Shown: positions 54,544-62,662 of the stretch, piece by piece
Layout: the number at the start of each line of letters is the position of its first letter
Numbering within the stretch: position 1 is the first letter of the stretch
NCBI GenBank assembly: GCA_958431815.1
Contig: CAUASB010000004.1
Location: 62,001 to 126,000 of the forward strand
Reading direction: 5' to 3'
DNA length: 64,000 nucleotides
From: an uncultured Eggerthella sp.
Lineage (GTDB): Bacteria > Actinomycetota > Coriobacteriia > Coriobacteriales > Eggerthellaceae
Program-made: the position numbers and the translations under genes
The notes under the pieces: generated by a model
What the model was told of the DNA's origin: nothing
The model's input: the letters and a program-made list of their open reading frames with translations, nothing else
The model's database searches: none

Positions 54544-54690
54544 CCGGGCATACGCCAGTAAGTCAGCGAGCGAGCCCCTGGCGAGTGCAGATGACAGGAA
54601 AGCGGGCGCCAGGCGTGCTTCGCACGTCAAGCCCGCTTGGAGCGGCAGCTGTGCCGTCAGCTTCCCGCGCAGCGTCAGGTCGTCTCAAAC
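54544..54690 (+). repeat. Palindromic repeat family 1, copy D (broken stem)
   Basis: Flanks and inner hairpin match copy C closely, but the left stem arm (GAGCCCCTGGCG, near 54570-54582) does not pair with the right arm (CGTCAGCTTCCCGC, near 54655-54668). The right arm is like that of copy C and the left arm is different, so the copy looks chimeric. Confidence 0.8.
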
Positions 54691-54720
54691 GAAAAAGCGC
54701 CGGCTGGAAAGCCGGCGCAA
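54691..54720 (-). terminator. Intrinsic terminator of tRNA-Ser (CGA)
   Basis: A 9-bp GCGCCGGCT/AGCCGGCGC stem with five T residues on the minus strand. Confidence 0.85.
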
Positions 54721-54726
54721 CAAACG

Positions 54727-54819
54727 TGGCGGAAGGGGAGGGATTTGAACCCTCGTTACCGGGAGTACCGGTAAAACGGTTTTCGAGACCGCCGCATTCA
54801 GCCGCTCTGCCACCCTTCC
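54727..54819 (-). tRNA. tRNA-Ser (CGA)
   Basis: 93 bases including encoded CCA, with the long variable arm of serine tRNAs. The acceptor stem (GGAAGGG/CCCTTCC) and T arm are intact. The anticodon loop reads CTCGAAA with CGA at its centre. The discriminator is G. Confidence 0.96.
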
Positions 54820-54851
54820 AGAATATGTAGCGACCGCACAAGGGGCCGTTG

Positions 54852-54883
54852 AAAAAGAAAGCGCCCAAAACAGGCGCTTTCGA
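54852..54883 (-). terminator. Terminator between the two tRNA-Ser genes
   Basis: An AAAGCGCC/GGCGCTTT stem with a T-rich minus-strand flank. Confidence 0.78.
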
Positions 54884-54891
54884 AAAATCAC

Positions 54892-54984
54892 TGGCGGAGA
54901 GATGGGGATTCGAACCCCAGATACGCTTGTGGCGTATACACGATTTCCAATCGTGCTCCTTAAGCCAGACTCGGACATCTCTCC
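54892..54984 (-). tRNA. tRNA-Ser (GGA)
   Basis: 93 bases including encoded CCA and a long variable arm. The acceptor stem pairs normally, and the anticodon loop TTGGAAA gives GGA. The discriminator is G. Confidence 0.96.
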
Positions 54985-55016
54985 AGCTGCAGCGCTTCTC
55001 GCGCATGCAAGGCTAT

Positions 55017-55046
55017 ACTTTACACCAACCTAGTACCGGCTGACAA
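55017..55046 (-). promoter_or_regulatory. Probable promoter of tRNA-Ser (GGA)
   Basis: TTGTCA (55041-55046), an 18-base spacer and TAAAGT (55017-55022). It overlaps the 3' end of the upstream ABC ATPase gene. Confidence 0.6.
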
Positions 55047-55824
55047 GTGAAAAATAGCCATCTTCTGACAAAATTTTCAGTGGCACGCCAAAAAGCTCGG
55101 AAACGCACTCAGTGGTAAGCGCTTCTTCCTTGGTTTTATCGCCATAAAGCTTGCCGTCTTTGATCATAACCACACGCTTGATTTCGGGAATGATGTCCTC
55201 CGGGTAGTGGGTAACCAGGATGATGGACTTCCCCGCCGCAACCAAATCGCGCATGGCCTTGCGCACGAAGTACATGCCCTCGGGGTCGAGCGCCGTGGTG
55301 GGCTCGTCGAACACCAGAACCTCAGGGTCGTGGATGAGCGCTCGGGCAATAAGCACGCGACGCGCCTGGCCCGACGACATCGTCATAATGTCGTGGTCGG
55401 CATATTCCTTCATCCCCAGAAATTCGAGGGCCGCCATGGCCTTTTCCTTGCCCTTCTCGGTCATCTCGTGGCGCTTAGGCACGCCAAGTACGCCGAACAG
55501 GCCGCCATACACAACCTCGAGTGCGGAAAGGTGCACGGTAATCTGGTCCTGCATGGTTGAAGAAACAATGCCCAGGCACTTCTTCACTTCGTCGAGCGTT
55601 ACCAATGCCTTGCCCTTGAACAGCACCGGCGGCTCGTCGCGATGCAGTGGGAACACCTCGCGCGTAATCAGGTGAATAAACGTCGACTTGCCGGCTCCGT
55701 TTGGGCCGATAAGGGCGATGCTTTCGCCCTGGTTCAACGTGAAGTCTTCCACATTGAGGATTTCCTTGCCCTTACGGCGCACCACGGCGTCGTGAAGCTG
55801 AATAAGGGGCGGCTTTGTTTCCAT
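55030..55824 (-). CDS. Lone ABC transporter ATP-binding protein
   Basis: 264 residues from the ATG at 55824 (AAAGG upstream); a long in-frame extension upstream has no site. Walker A GPNGAGKST near residue 43, signature MSSGQARRVLIARAL near 155, Walker B VLVFDEPT and switch His in VTHYPED. No permease is adjacent. The form resembles ModF/YlmA-type ATPases, whose membrane partner is often unlinked. Substrate unknown. Confidence 0.88.
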   Translation of the reverse strand: METKPPLIQLHDAVVRRKGKEILNVEDFTLNQGESIALIGPNGAGKSTFIHLITREVFPLHRDEPPVLFKGKALVTLDEVKKCLGIVSSTMQDQITVHLSALEVVYGGLFGVLGVPKRHEMTEKGKEKAMAALEFLGMKEYADHDIMTMSSGQARRVLIARALIHDPEVLVFDEPTTALDPEGMYFVRKAMRDLVAAGKSIILVTHYPEDIIPEIKRVVMIKDGKLYGDKTKEEALTTECVSELFGVPLKILSEDGYFSLVSRY

Positions 55825-55837
55825 TGATAACCTTTCT

Positions 55838-55875
55838 AACAAAACCAAGGCCACCCCTTGCGAGGTGGCCTTGAG
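55838..55875 (-). terminator. Intrinsic terminator of the foldase gene
   Basis: A 9-bp AAGGCCACC/GGTGGCCTT stem with a T run on the minus strand. Confidence 0.82.
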
Positions 55876-55900
55876 AGTAAGCCTTTCGGTATTGTAGCCC

Positions 55901-57085
55901 TTACTGACCGGAGCTTTGTGAATCGCTCTGATTGCCCGAAGAATCAGAGGAGTTGTCGGTCGTGGAGGCGTCAGCGTTGGTGTTGTCAGACGAGTTATCC
56001 GAAGAATCGCCGCTGTCGCTGCCATCGCTGTTCGAGGAATTATCGGTGTTGTACTTCGTCATGTCCAGATTGTAGGGAACGTTGTCGGGCATATCGTTGT
56101 TCTGGATGTCTGCCTGGGCCTTGTAGTTGTTGAACCAGTCGGAATACGCGCTGGACTTGTTCTGGTCCTTCACGATGTTGGAAATGTAGTCAACAAATTC
56201 CTGGGGGTAGGCAGAAAGGCTAGTTGCCTTGCCATCGCAGCTGAACTCGTCGGTGCACTTGATGATGTGAATGCCGTAATCGCTGGTAACCAGACCGGAA
56301 ACCTGGCCAACGGAAAGGCTGTCGAGCGCATCGGTGTACTCGGTCACAAACGAGTTGATGGCATCCCAGCCCACATTGCCGCCATCGGAAGCGGATGCGG
56401 AATCGGTGGAGTACATCTTGGCGGCATCGGCGAAGTCGAGCGTACCAGCGTTGATCTGGTCAAGCACGTCCTGTGCCTTGTCGGTATCGCTGGAAGAGAA
56501 CAGGATATGGGAAGACTTCTTGGCGCCGTTGAACATGGTGTAGTACGTGTTCAGCATCTGCAGCACCTTGGAGTCGTCGGCGGTGGCGGCGTCGCCCGCT
56601 ACCGCATCTTCCAGAGCCTTGTCGCGCAAACCTGCTTCCACAGACTCACGGTACTGGTCTTCAGTAAGGCCTGCCGAAGAAAGCGCCTGCTTCCAGGCAT
56701 CGTCGCTGTCGTAGTTCGACTTCATGTTGTTGATCTCGTCGTCAACCTGCGACTGCTCGATGGTGATGCCCTTTTCGTCGCATGCCTGCTTCTTCAGCTC
56801 ATTTTCAACGTAGTAGTCGATTACCTGATCGCGCACCGTGGAGGGGTCGAAGGAGTTTTCCTTCATCCAATTGCCCCAGTCATCGTCGCTGGTAAGGTCG
56901 GAGCTGGTGCGGAAATCCTGGATGTACTTGGTGATGGTGTCTTCCTGGATTTCGGTGCCGTTAACCGTTGCCGCCACGCCACCCGTGTAGCCGTAATTCG
57001 TGCCGCCGCAGCCAGCAAGGGCCAAACAGCAGGCAACCGATACACCGGCAATAGAAATCTTGCGAAGAAGAGCTCCGTGCTTCAT
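55901..57085 (-). CDS. PrsA-like peptidyl-prolyl isomerase lipoprotein
   Basis: 394 residues. A lipobox (LALAGC, Cys near residue 26) predicts a lipid anchor. A SurA_N-like helical region (VNGTEIQEDTITKYIQ, residues 40-200) precedes a parvulin domain near 190-290 (KSSHILFSS, TLDFADAAKMYSTDSASASDGGNVGW, YGIHIIKCTD). The last 50 residues are almost wholly Ser, Asp, Asn and Gly. PrsA folds exported proteins at the membrane surface of Gram-positives. The parvulin core looks intact; the low-complexity tail is unusual. Confidence 0.9.
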   Translation of the reverse strand: MKHGALLRKISIAGVSVACCLALAGCGGTNYGYTGGVAATVNGTEIQEDTITKYIQDFRTSSDLTSDDDWGNWMKENSFDPSTVRDQVIDYYVENELKKQACDEKGITIEQSQVDDEINNMKSNYDSDDAWKQALSSAGLTEDQYRESVEAGLRDKALEDAVAGDAATADDSKVLQMLNTYYTMFNGAKKSSHILFSSSDTDKAQDVLDQINAGTLDFADAAKMYSTDSASASDGGNVGWDAINSFVTEYTDALDSLSVGQVSGLVTSDYGIHIIKCTDEFSCDGKATSLSAYPQEFVDYISNIVKDQNKSSAYSDWFNNYKAQADIQNNDMPDNVPYNLDMTKYNTDNSSNSDGSDSGDSSDNSSDNTNADASTTDNSSDSSGNQSDSQSSGQ

Positions 57086-57238
57086 ATGTGTTCCCTTTTC
57101 TTAGCTAATCGAAAATAGCAGCACCTGTCATGCCAGGTGCAACGGGTGCTATTTTTGCACAACAGCTTTTTTCTGATTTCGTTCGCACAATTTGCCCACG
57201 TTAGAGCCCTGTTTAACCACAAGCCCTTCATATATTCG
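57086..57238. other. Intergenic, short palindrome only
   Basis: A GCACCTG/CAGGTGC palindrome at 57121-57140 lies upstream of the foldase gene. It has no T run in the minus direction. No gene is supported here. Confidence 0.4.
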
Positions 57239-57264
57239 TTGCGTCGCTCTGCCGAACGACGCAA
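57239..57264 (-). repeat. Small hairpin with GTTCGGCAGARC centre
   Basis: TTGCGTCGCTC, TGCC loop and GAACGACGCAA. In reverse orientation it resembles the hairpin at 17837-17862: the centre is shared and the outer seven bases differ but still pair. Confidence 0.6.
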
Positions 57265-57391
57265 GCATGCAAGAAACGTGACGGCACTGCGGCCCTGACG
57301 ACGCAGGGTGTTTTCAGTCGTCCGATGCAGTGCATATCCATCACATCGGTTTTTTCGAACTGCATAGACACGCAGAAGGGTGCGCCACTCT

Positions 57392-57562
57392 GGGCATGCG
57401 CCAGTAAGTCAGCGAGCGGGATTCTGACGAGTGCAGGGAAGAGAAAAGCCCAGGGCATTGGCCTTCGTGCCATGCCCTGGGCTTTGAGGTTTCCCGTGCC
57501 ATCAGAATCCCGCGCAGCGTCATCGCGTCTCGTACGAGAGTCACGCTGTTCGCAGAACGGCG
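57392..57562 (+). repeat. Palindromic repeat family 1, copy E, containing the typA terminator
   Basis: GGGCATGCGCCAGTAAGTCAG, CGAGC, stem arm 57416-57427 (GCGGGATTCTGA), GAGTGCAG, an inner terminator hairpin, the exact complementary arm 57502-57513, GCGCAGCGTCATCGCG and a final CGCTGTTC/GAACGGCG hairpin next to the typA stop. Confidence 0.85.
57438..57487 (-). terminator. Intrinsic terminator of typA, within repeat copy E
   Basis: A 14-bp perfect stem (AAAGCCCAGGGCAT and complement, 57445-57485) followed on the minus strand by TTTTCTCTT. Confidence 0.85.
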
Positions 57563-57566
57563 TACC

Positions 57567-59381
57567 CTACTTGTTCTTGGCTTCCTTGCGGCGCTGCGTG
57601 GCGCTCAAGGTGCGCTTGCGAAGGCGGATGGACTGAGGCGTTACCTCTACCAACTCGTCGTCTTCAATGTACTCAAGCGCTTCTTCAAGCGTGAAGGTGA
57701 TAGGAGGCGTCAAGGAAATGGCCTTGTCGGCGCCAGAGGAGCGCTGGTTGCCCAGCTGCTTTGCCTTGGCAACGTTTACCACCATGTCGCCTTCCTTGGC
57801 GGACTCGCCGACGATCATGCCCTCGTAGCAATCCTCGCCAGGGCCGATGAACAGCTTGCCGCGCTCTTGCAGCGTGTCGAGTGCGTATGCGACCGACTTC
57901 TCGGTTGCCATGGCAATCATGCAACCGTTCTTACGGCCAATCATCTCACCAGAATAGGGGCCGTATTCGCGGAAGTGGTGGAACAGAACCGCTTCGCCGT
58001 GCGTAGCGTTCAGGATCTTGGTCTTCAGACCCATGGTGCCGCGCGAAGGAATGGAGAACGTGAGGTGCGTCATGTTCTCGTCGGAAACCATGTCCTCCAT
58101 GATGCCGCCGGCGGTGCCCATAACCTCGATGGCCTTGCCGGAGTAATCGTTGGGAACGTCGATGGTCGCTTCTTCGATAGGCTCGAGCTTGTTACCGTTT
58201 GCGTCGGTCTTGTACACAACCTGCGGGCGGCCAACCTGGAATTCAAAGCCTTCGCGGCGCATGGTTTCCATCAGAACGGACAGATGCAGAACGCCACGGC
58301 CGGCCACGCGGATACCGGACTTGTCTTCCGTTTCCTCGATGCGCATGGAAATGTTGCTTTCCTTTTCACGCATCAGGCGCTCTTTCAGCTGACGGGCGCC
58401 CACGATATCGCCTTCGCGACCAACCAAGGGGCTGGTGGAAGCCTCGAACACTACGGCCATCGTAGGCTCTTCTACCGCCAAGGGCTCCATTTCAACGGGG
58501 TTCTCAGGGTCGGTGATAACGTCGCCGATATCCGTCTGCTCTACGCCGATAACAGCCACGATGTCGCCTGCGCTTGCCTCGGGAACTTCGGCCTTGCCAA
58601 GGTTCTCGAAGGTGTACACCTTGCGGATCTGCGCGTTGTAGCGGTTGCCGTCGGGCTGAATTACCAGCACCTGTTCCTTTTCATGGATGGTACCGCTCTG
58701 CAAGCGACCGATGCCGATACGGCCTTCGTAGCTGCTGTGATCAACCGTGCAAACCTGGAGGGCCACCGGACCGTCAACGTCAACGTCGGGGCAGGGGATT
58801 TCCTTGACGATGGTATCGAGCAGGGGAACCATGTCCATGTTGCCGTCGTTGGCATCGTAGCGGGCATAACCATTTACTGCAGAAGCGTATACCACGGGGA
58901 AGTCGAGCTGCTCGTCGGATGCGCCAAGCTCAACCATAAGGTCGAATACCTTGTCTACCGCAGCATCGGGGTTAGCGTTCGGGCGATCGATCTTGTTCAC
59001 GACCACCACGATGCGCAGGCCGCGCTCGAGGGCGTGGGAAAGAACGAAGCGGGTCTGGGGCTTCGGGCCCTCGTAGGCATCAACGATGAGCAGAGCACCA
59101 TCGGCCATGTTCAGAACGCGCTCTACCTCGCCACCGAAGTCGGCGTGGCCCGGCGTGTCGATAACGTTGATCTTGGTGCCCTTGTAATGGATGGAAATGT
59201 TCTTAGAGAGAATGGTGATGCCGCGCTCGCGTTCCTGATCGTTGGAGTCAAGCACGCGCTCGGCAACTTCCTGGTTCTCGCGGAATACGTGCGAAGACCA
59301 GAGCAGGCGGTCAACCAGGGTGGTTTTACCATGGTCAACGTGCGCAATGATAGCCACATTGCGGATGTTTTCCTGTTTCAT
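57567..59381 (-). CDS. typA: Ribosome-associated GTPase TypA/BipA
   Basis: 604 residues, full length. G1 AHVDHGKTT, G2 with RERGITI, G3 DTPGHADF, G4 NKIDRPNA and G5 SAVNG are visible, followed by EF-G-like domains III and V and the BipA-specific C-terminal domain (GPGEDCYEGMIVGES, SSGADKAISLTPP). It assists late ribosome assembly and stress adaptation. It lies between a family-1 repeat (downstream) and tRNA-Ala (upstream). Confidence 0.97.
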   Translation of the reverse strand: MKQENIRNVAIIAHVDHGKTTLVDRLLWSSHVFRENQEVAERVLDSNDQERERGITILSKNISIHYKGTKINVIDTPGHADFGGEVERVLNMADGALLIVDAYEGPKPQTRFVLSHALERGLRIVVVVNKIDRPNANPDAAVDKVFDLMVELGASDEQLDFPVVYASAVNGYARYDANDGNMDMVPLLDTIVKEIPCPDVDVDGPVALQVCTVDHSSYEGRIGIGRLQSGTIHEKEQVLVIQPDGNRYNAQIRKVYTFENLGKAEVPEASAGDIVAVIGVEQTDIGDVITDPENPVEMEPLAVEEPTMAVVFEASTSPLVGREGDIVGARQLKERLMREKESNISMRIEETEDKSGIRVAGRGVLHLSVLMETMRREGFEFQVGRPQVVYKTDANGNKLEPIEEATIDVPNDYSGKAIEVMGTAGGIMEDMVSDENMTHLTFSIPSRGTMGLKTKILNATHGEAVLFHHFREYGPYSGEMIGRKNGCMIAMATEKSVAYALDTLQERGKLFIGPGEDCYEGMIVGESAKEGDMVVNVAKAKQLGNQRSSGADKAISLTPPITFTLEEALEYIEDDELVEVTPQSIRLRKRTLSATQRRKEAKNK

Positions 59382-59481
59382 CTACTTCTTCCTTCTTAAA
59401 AGACGCTGTCTTGTTAAACGCATAGGTATTGAAAGTTTATCAGCGCATACCAGTTCAAGCAGGCAGGTAGGGCGCTTTACA

Positions 59482-59515
59482 TCAAAAAAGAAGCCGCCCT
59501 TTCGGACGGCTTCGA
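59482..59515 (-). terminator. Intrinsic terminator of tRNA-Ala
   Basis: A GAAGCCGCCC/GGACGGCTTC stem (one mismatch) with a T run on the minus strand. Confidence 0.8.
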
Positions 59516-59522
59516 AGATTCG

Positions 59523-59598
59523 TGGTGGAGCATAAGGGGATCGAACCCTTGACCTCAGGCTTGCAAAGCCCGCGCTCTCCCAGCTGAGCTAATGCCCC
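59523..59598 (-). tRNA. tRNA-Ala (TGC)
   Basis: 76 bases including encoded CCA. Acceptor GGGGCAT/ATGCTCC (one G-U), anticodon loop TTTGCAA giving TGC, discriminator A. Confidence 0.97.
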
Positions 59599-59621
59599 AC
59601 GTAGGTTATGTGCGATTTCGT

Positions 59622-59671
59622 TATCAATAAACGCTCCACCGGCAAACTCGGCTCACGGTGGAGCGTTTATC
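59622..59671 (-). terminator. Intrinsic terminator after tRNA-Ile
   Basis: A 15-bp perfect stem (ATAAACGCTCCACCG and complement, 59627-59670) between tRNA-Ile and tRNA-Ala. Confidence 0.82.
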
Positions 59672-59680
59672 AGTAAAAAA

Positions 59681-59757
<77 letters not shown>

Positions 59758-59773
59758 GAAATCGCGCTCAATT

Positions 59774-59802
59774 AATATACTTCCTACCCCCATATGGGTC
59801 AA
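59774..59802 (-). promoter_or_regulatory. Promoter of tRNA-Ile
   Basis: TTGACC (59797-59802), a 17-base spacer and TATATT (59774-59779). The spacer contains GGGGTAGGAAGT, shared with the tRNA-Phe promoter. The upstream 59803-60005 has no gene. Confidence 0.85.
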
Positions 59803-60007
59803 GCAGAATTTCGAAATTTTTTGAAAAAGATTTCCAGCAAAGGCAAAAGCCTCGACAGTTATCAATATATCCCCAGTTCAAGTGCCCTATTTGTCGAATA
59901 GAACGCAAGGATTTTTTCTTTCATATCTCCCTGTTGAACGCCTGTCTCCCGTCCTGTTTGAGTCCTTGTTTTCACTTGAACATGTTCAAAACTCGTAAAA
60001 CTTTTTC

Positions 60008-60045
60008 TAAAAAATAAGGCCCGGAATTCTCCGGGCCTTATTTAC
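60008..60045 (-). terminator. Intrinsic terminator of gyrA
   Basis: An ATAAGGCCCGG/CCGGGCCTTAT stem with TTTTTT on the minus strand. Confidence 0.87.
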
Positions 60046-60065
60046 CGCTGTATTTTCACTTCAGA

Positions 60066-62594
60066 CTATTCGTCGTCAGAAAAATCATCCGCCTCTTCAT
60101 CGTCGACAGAGCCTTCGTCAGACGCTTTTCCCTCATCAGTAGTAGAGGTTGCTACCGCCGAAACCTTGTCTTTGCCCGAAACGTTCATCACATGAACGCC
60201 TTGAGTAGAGCGTCCTAACTGCGAAACGCCCGAAACGGGAGTGCGCACCACAACGCCTTCTTCAGTGATGATCATGATCTCGTCGTTTTCATCGACGATC
60301 TTCATCGCTGAAAGCTGGCCCTTCTTTTCCGTCATAGTGATGGTATACACGCCCTGTCCGCCACGATGATGCGAAGGATACTCTTCCACCGGGGTTCGTT
60401 TTCCGTAACCGAGCTCGGTGATAACCAGCAAGTCGGTTCCCGGGCGGGCAATCTCCATGCCCAGCAAGTGAGCATCATCGGTCAAAGTCATACCGCGCAC
60501 ACCCATGGTGTCACGACCCATGGCGCGAACCTCCGATTCGTCCCACATGATCGCCTTGCCGGCCGAGGAAACCATCATGACCTTCTCGCCTTCGGCAACA
60601 CGCTGCACACTGATAAGGGCGTCGCCCTCCTTCAGGTTGATGGCAATAAGGCCATCATGGCGCGAACGGTCATAGAGCTTCATGGAAGTCTTCTTCACCA
60701 TGCCTGCCGCCGTGGCGAACATCAGGTACTCGTCTTCGGGGAAGTCCTTCGTTGCAATAACCGCAGCGATGGTTTCGCCCTTTTCAAGGGGAAGAACGTT
60801 CACGATAGCCGTGCCGCGCGCGTGACGCGAAGCCTCGGGGATCTCGTACGCCTTCAGGCGGTACACCTTGCCGCGCGAAGAGAAGAACAGCAGGTAATCA
60901 TGAGTCGAAGAGATGAAGAGATGCTCTACGAAGTCCTCTTCCTTCAAGTTCACGCCTTGCATGCCCTTGCCGCCGCGCTTCTGCTGACGGTAGGTAGCAA
61001 CGGGCAAACGCTTCACGTAACCGGCCTTGGTTACCGTGATGGCAACCTCTTCTTCCGCGATAAGATCTTCTACATCGAAGTCCTTTGCCGCGTCGGTGAT
61101 CTGCGTGGAACGAGGCGAGTTGAACTTGTCCTTGATTTCGGTAAGTTCCTCTTTGATGATCTGCTTAACCAGGTTTTCGTCGGAAAGCACGCGCTTGTAG
61201 TAGTCGATCTTTTCGCGCAGCTCCTTCAACTCGGCTTCGATCTTCTCACGTTCCAAACCGGTCAGGCGGCGCAGCTTCATCTCGAGGATGGCTTCACTCT
61301 GCTTTTCGGAAAGCTTGAAGCGATCCATCAAGGTTTCTTTGGCTTCGCGGTCGGTCTCAGACGAGCGAATGATATGGATTACCTCGTCGATGTTGTCGAG
61401 CGCAATGACGAAGCCTTCCAGGATATGGGCGCGCGCTTCGGCTTTGGCCAAGTCGTAGCGGGTGCGACGTTCGACGACGTCTTCCTGGTGAAGGATGTAG
61501 TAATGAAGGATCTCCTTCAGGGAAAGCACACGCGGAACGCCGTTGACCAGCGCCAGCATATTGCACCCGAAGCCAATCTGCAGCTGCGTGTGCTTGTACA
61601 GCTTGTTCAGGACAACCTGCGGAATGGCATTCTGCTTAAGCTCGATGATGATGTCGATGCCGTGGCGGTCTGCGCCGTCGTGCACGTTCGACACTTCGGG
61701 AAGCCTCTTGTCGCGAATCAGATCGGCGATCTTCTTCAGAAGGTTCGTGCGGTTCACCTGGTAGGGAATCTCGGAAACGACGATGGAGTGTTTGCCGTTC
61801 TTGCCCTCTTCGATACGGCACTTCGAGCGAATGGTAAGGCTGCCCTTGCCCGTTTCGTAGGCATCGCGAATTCCCTTGCGGCCCATGATGATGCCACCAG
61901 TAGGGAAGTCGGGGCCGGGAAGCACCTTCATCAGATCGTCGACCGAGCATTCGGGGTTGTCGAGCATCATGCAGGTGGCATCGATGGCCTCGCCCAGGTT
62001 ATGGGGAGGAATGTTCGTTGCCATGCCAACGGCGATGCCGGAAGAACCGTTTACCAGCAGGTTGGGGAAACGCGCAGGAAGCACCACCGGCTCCTGCAGG
62101 CTTTCATCGTAGTTCGGCTGAAAATCGACCGTTTCCTTGTCCAGGTCGCGCAACAGCTCCATTGCCGGTTTGTCCAAACGAGCCTCGGTGTAACGCATTG
62201 CTGCCGCAGAGTCGCCGTCGATGGAACCGAAGTTGCCATGACCGTCAACCAGGGGGACGCGCATCGAGAAGGGCTGCGCCAGTCGAACCATGGTGTAGTA
62301 CACCGCGGTGTCACCATGGGGGTGGTACTTACCGATAACGTCGCCAACCGTACGTGCCGACTTGGCATGAGGGCGCTTCGGCGTAATGCCGCTTTCATTC
62401 ATCGCGTACAGGATTCGGCGATGAACCGGCTTCAAGCCATCGCGAACATCGGGCAATGCGCGCGAAACGATAACGCTCATCGAGTACTCGAGGAACGACG
62501 TGCGCATCTCCTTGCTGAGCTCGGCGGGAAGAACGTTTGCAGCCGCAACGGACCCTTCTTCCACCTCGCCGTTCTCTTTCTTATCTTCTGCCAC
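60066..62594 (-). CDS. gyrA: DNA gyrase subunit A
   Basis: 842 residues. The breakage-reunion domain has the catalytic Tyr in AAMRYTEARL (Tyr135). The six-bladed C-terminal domain has the GyrA box (QKRGGKGMQG near 540) and an acidic tail of about 30 residues. The quinolone-determining region reads HPHGDTAVYYTMVR, so the residues equivalent to E. coli Ser83 and Asp87 are Thr96 and Tyr100. It lies 68 bases downstream of gyrB and is followed by tRNA genes. Confidence 0.98.
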   Translation of the reverse strand: MAEDKKENGEVEEGSVAAANVLPAELSKEMRTSFLEYSMSVIVSRALPDVRDGLKPVHRRILYAMNESGITPKRPHAKSARTVGDVIGKYHPHGDTAVYYTMVRLAQPFSMRVPLVDGHGNFGSIDGDSAAAMRYTEARLDKPAMELLRDLDKETVDFQPNYDESLQEPVVLPARFPNLLVNGSSGIAVGMATNIPPHNLGEAIDATCMMLDNPECSVDDLMKVLPGPDFPTGGIIMGRKGIRDAYETGKGSLTIRSKCRIEEGKNGKHSIVVSEIPYQVNRTNLLKKIADLIRDKRLPEVSNVHDGADRHGIDIIIELKQNAIPQVVLNKLYKHTQLQIGFGCNMLALVNGVPRVLSLKEILHYYILHQEDVVERRTRYDLAKAEARAHILEGFVIALDNIDEVIHIIRSSETDREAKETLMDRFKLSEKQSEAILEMKLRRLTGLEREKIEAELKELREKIDYYKRVLSDENLVKQIIKEELTEIKDKFNSPRSTQITDAAKDFDVEDLIAEEEVAITVTKAGYVKRLPVATYRQQKRGGKGMQGVNLKEEDFVEHLFISSTHDYLLFFSSRGKVYRLKAYEIPEASRHARGTAIVNVLPLEKGETIAAVIATKDFPEDEYLMFATAAGMVKKTSMKLYDRSRHDGLIAINLKEGDALISVQRVAEGEKVMMVSSAGKAIMWDESEVRAMGRDTMGVRGMTLTDDAHLLGMEIARPGTDLLVITELGYGKRTPVEEYPSHHRGGQGVYTITMTEKKGQLSAMKIVDENDEIMIITEEGVVVRTPVSGVSQLGRSTQGVHVMNVSGKDKVSAVATSTTDEGKASDEGSVDDEEADDFSDDE

Positions 62595-62620
62595 GAAGAC
62601 TCCTTCTGTCTTTGTTCGAA

Positions 62621-62636
62621 TGTTTCACGTGAAACG
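62621..62636. promoter_or_regulatory. parS-like ParB-binding site 4, between gyrB and gyrA
   Basis: TGTTTCACGTGAAACG matches parS at 15 of 16 positions. It is in the gyrB-gyrA spacer. Confidence 0.8.
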
Positions 62637-62662
62637 TTGCGGGGCGCAAAACCCCGCAATCA

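Noticed and set aside
54325..54561. A 78-codon rightward frame
   Set aside because: No ribosome-binding site, unusual composition and overlap with a repeat; no family features.
17664..57562. CRISPR-like array
   Set aside because: The repeats are dispersed, unequal and palindromic, with no regular spacers and no cas genes.
59803..60005. Origin of replication between tRNA-Ile and gyrA
   Set aside because: The spacer is A/T-rich, but no DnaA-box clusters or dnaA/dnaN genes were seen; the origin is more likely beyond gyrB.
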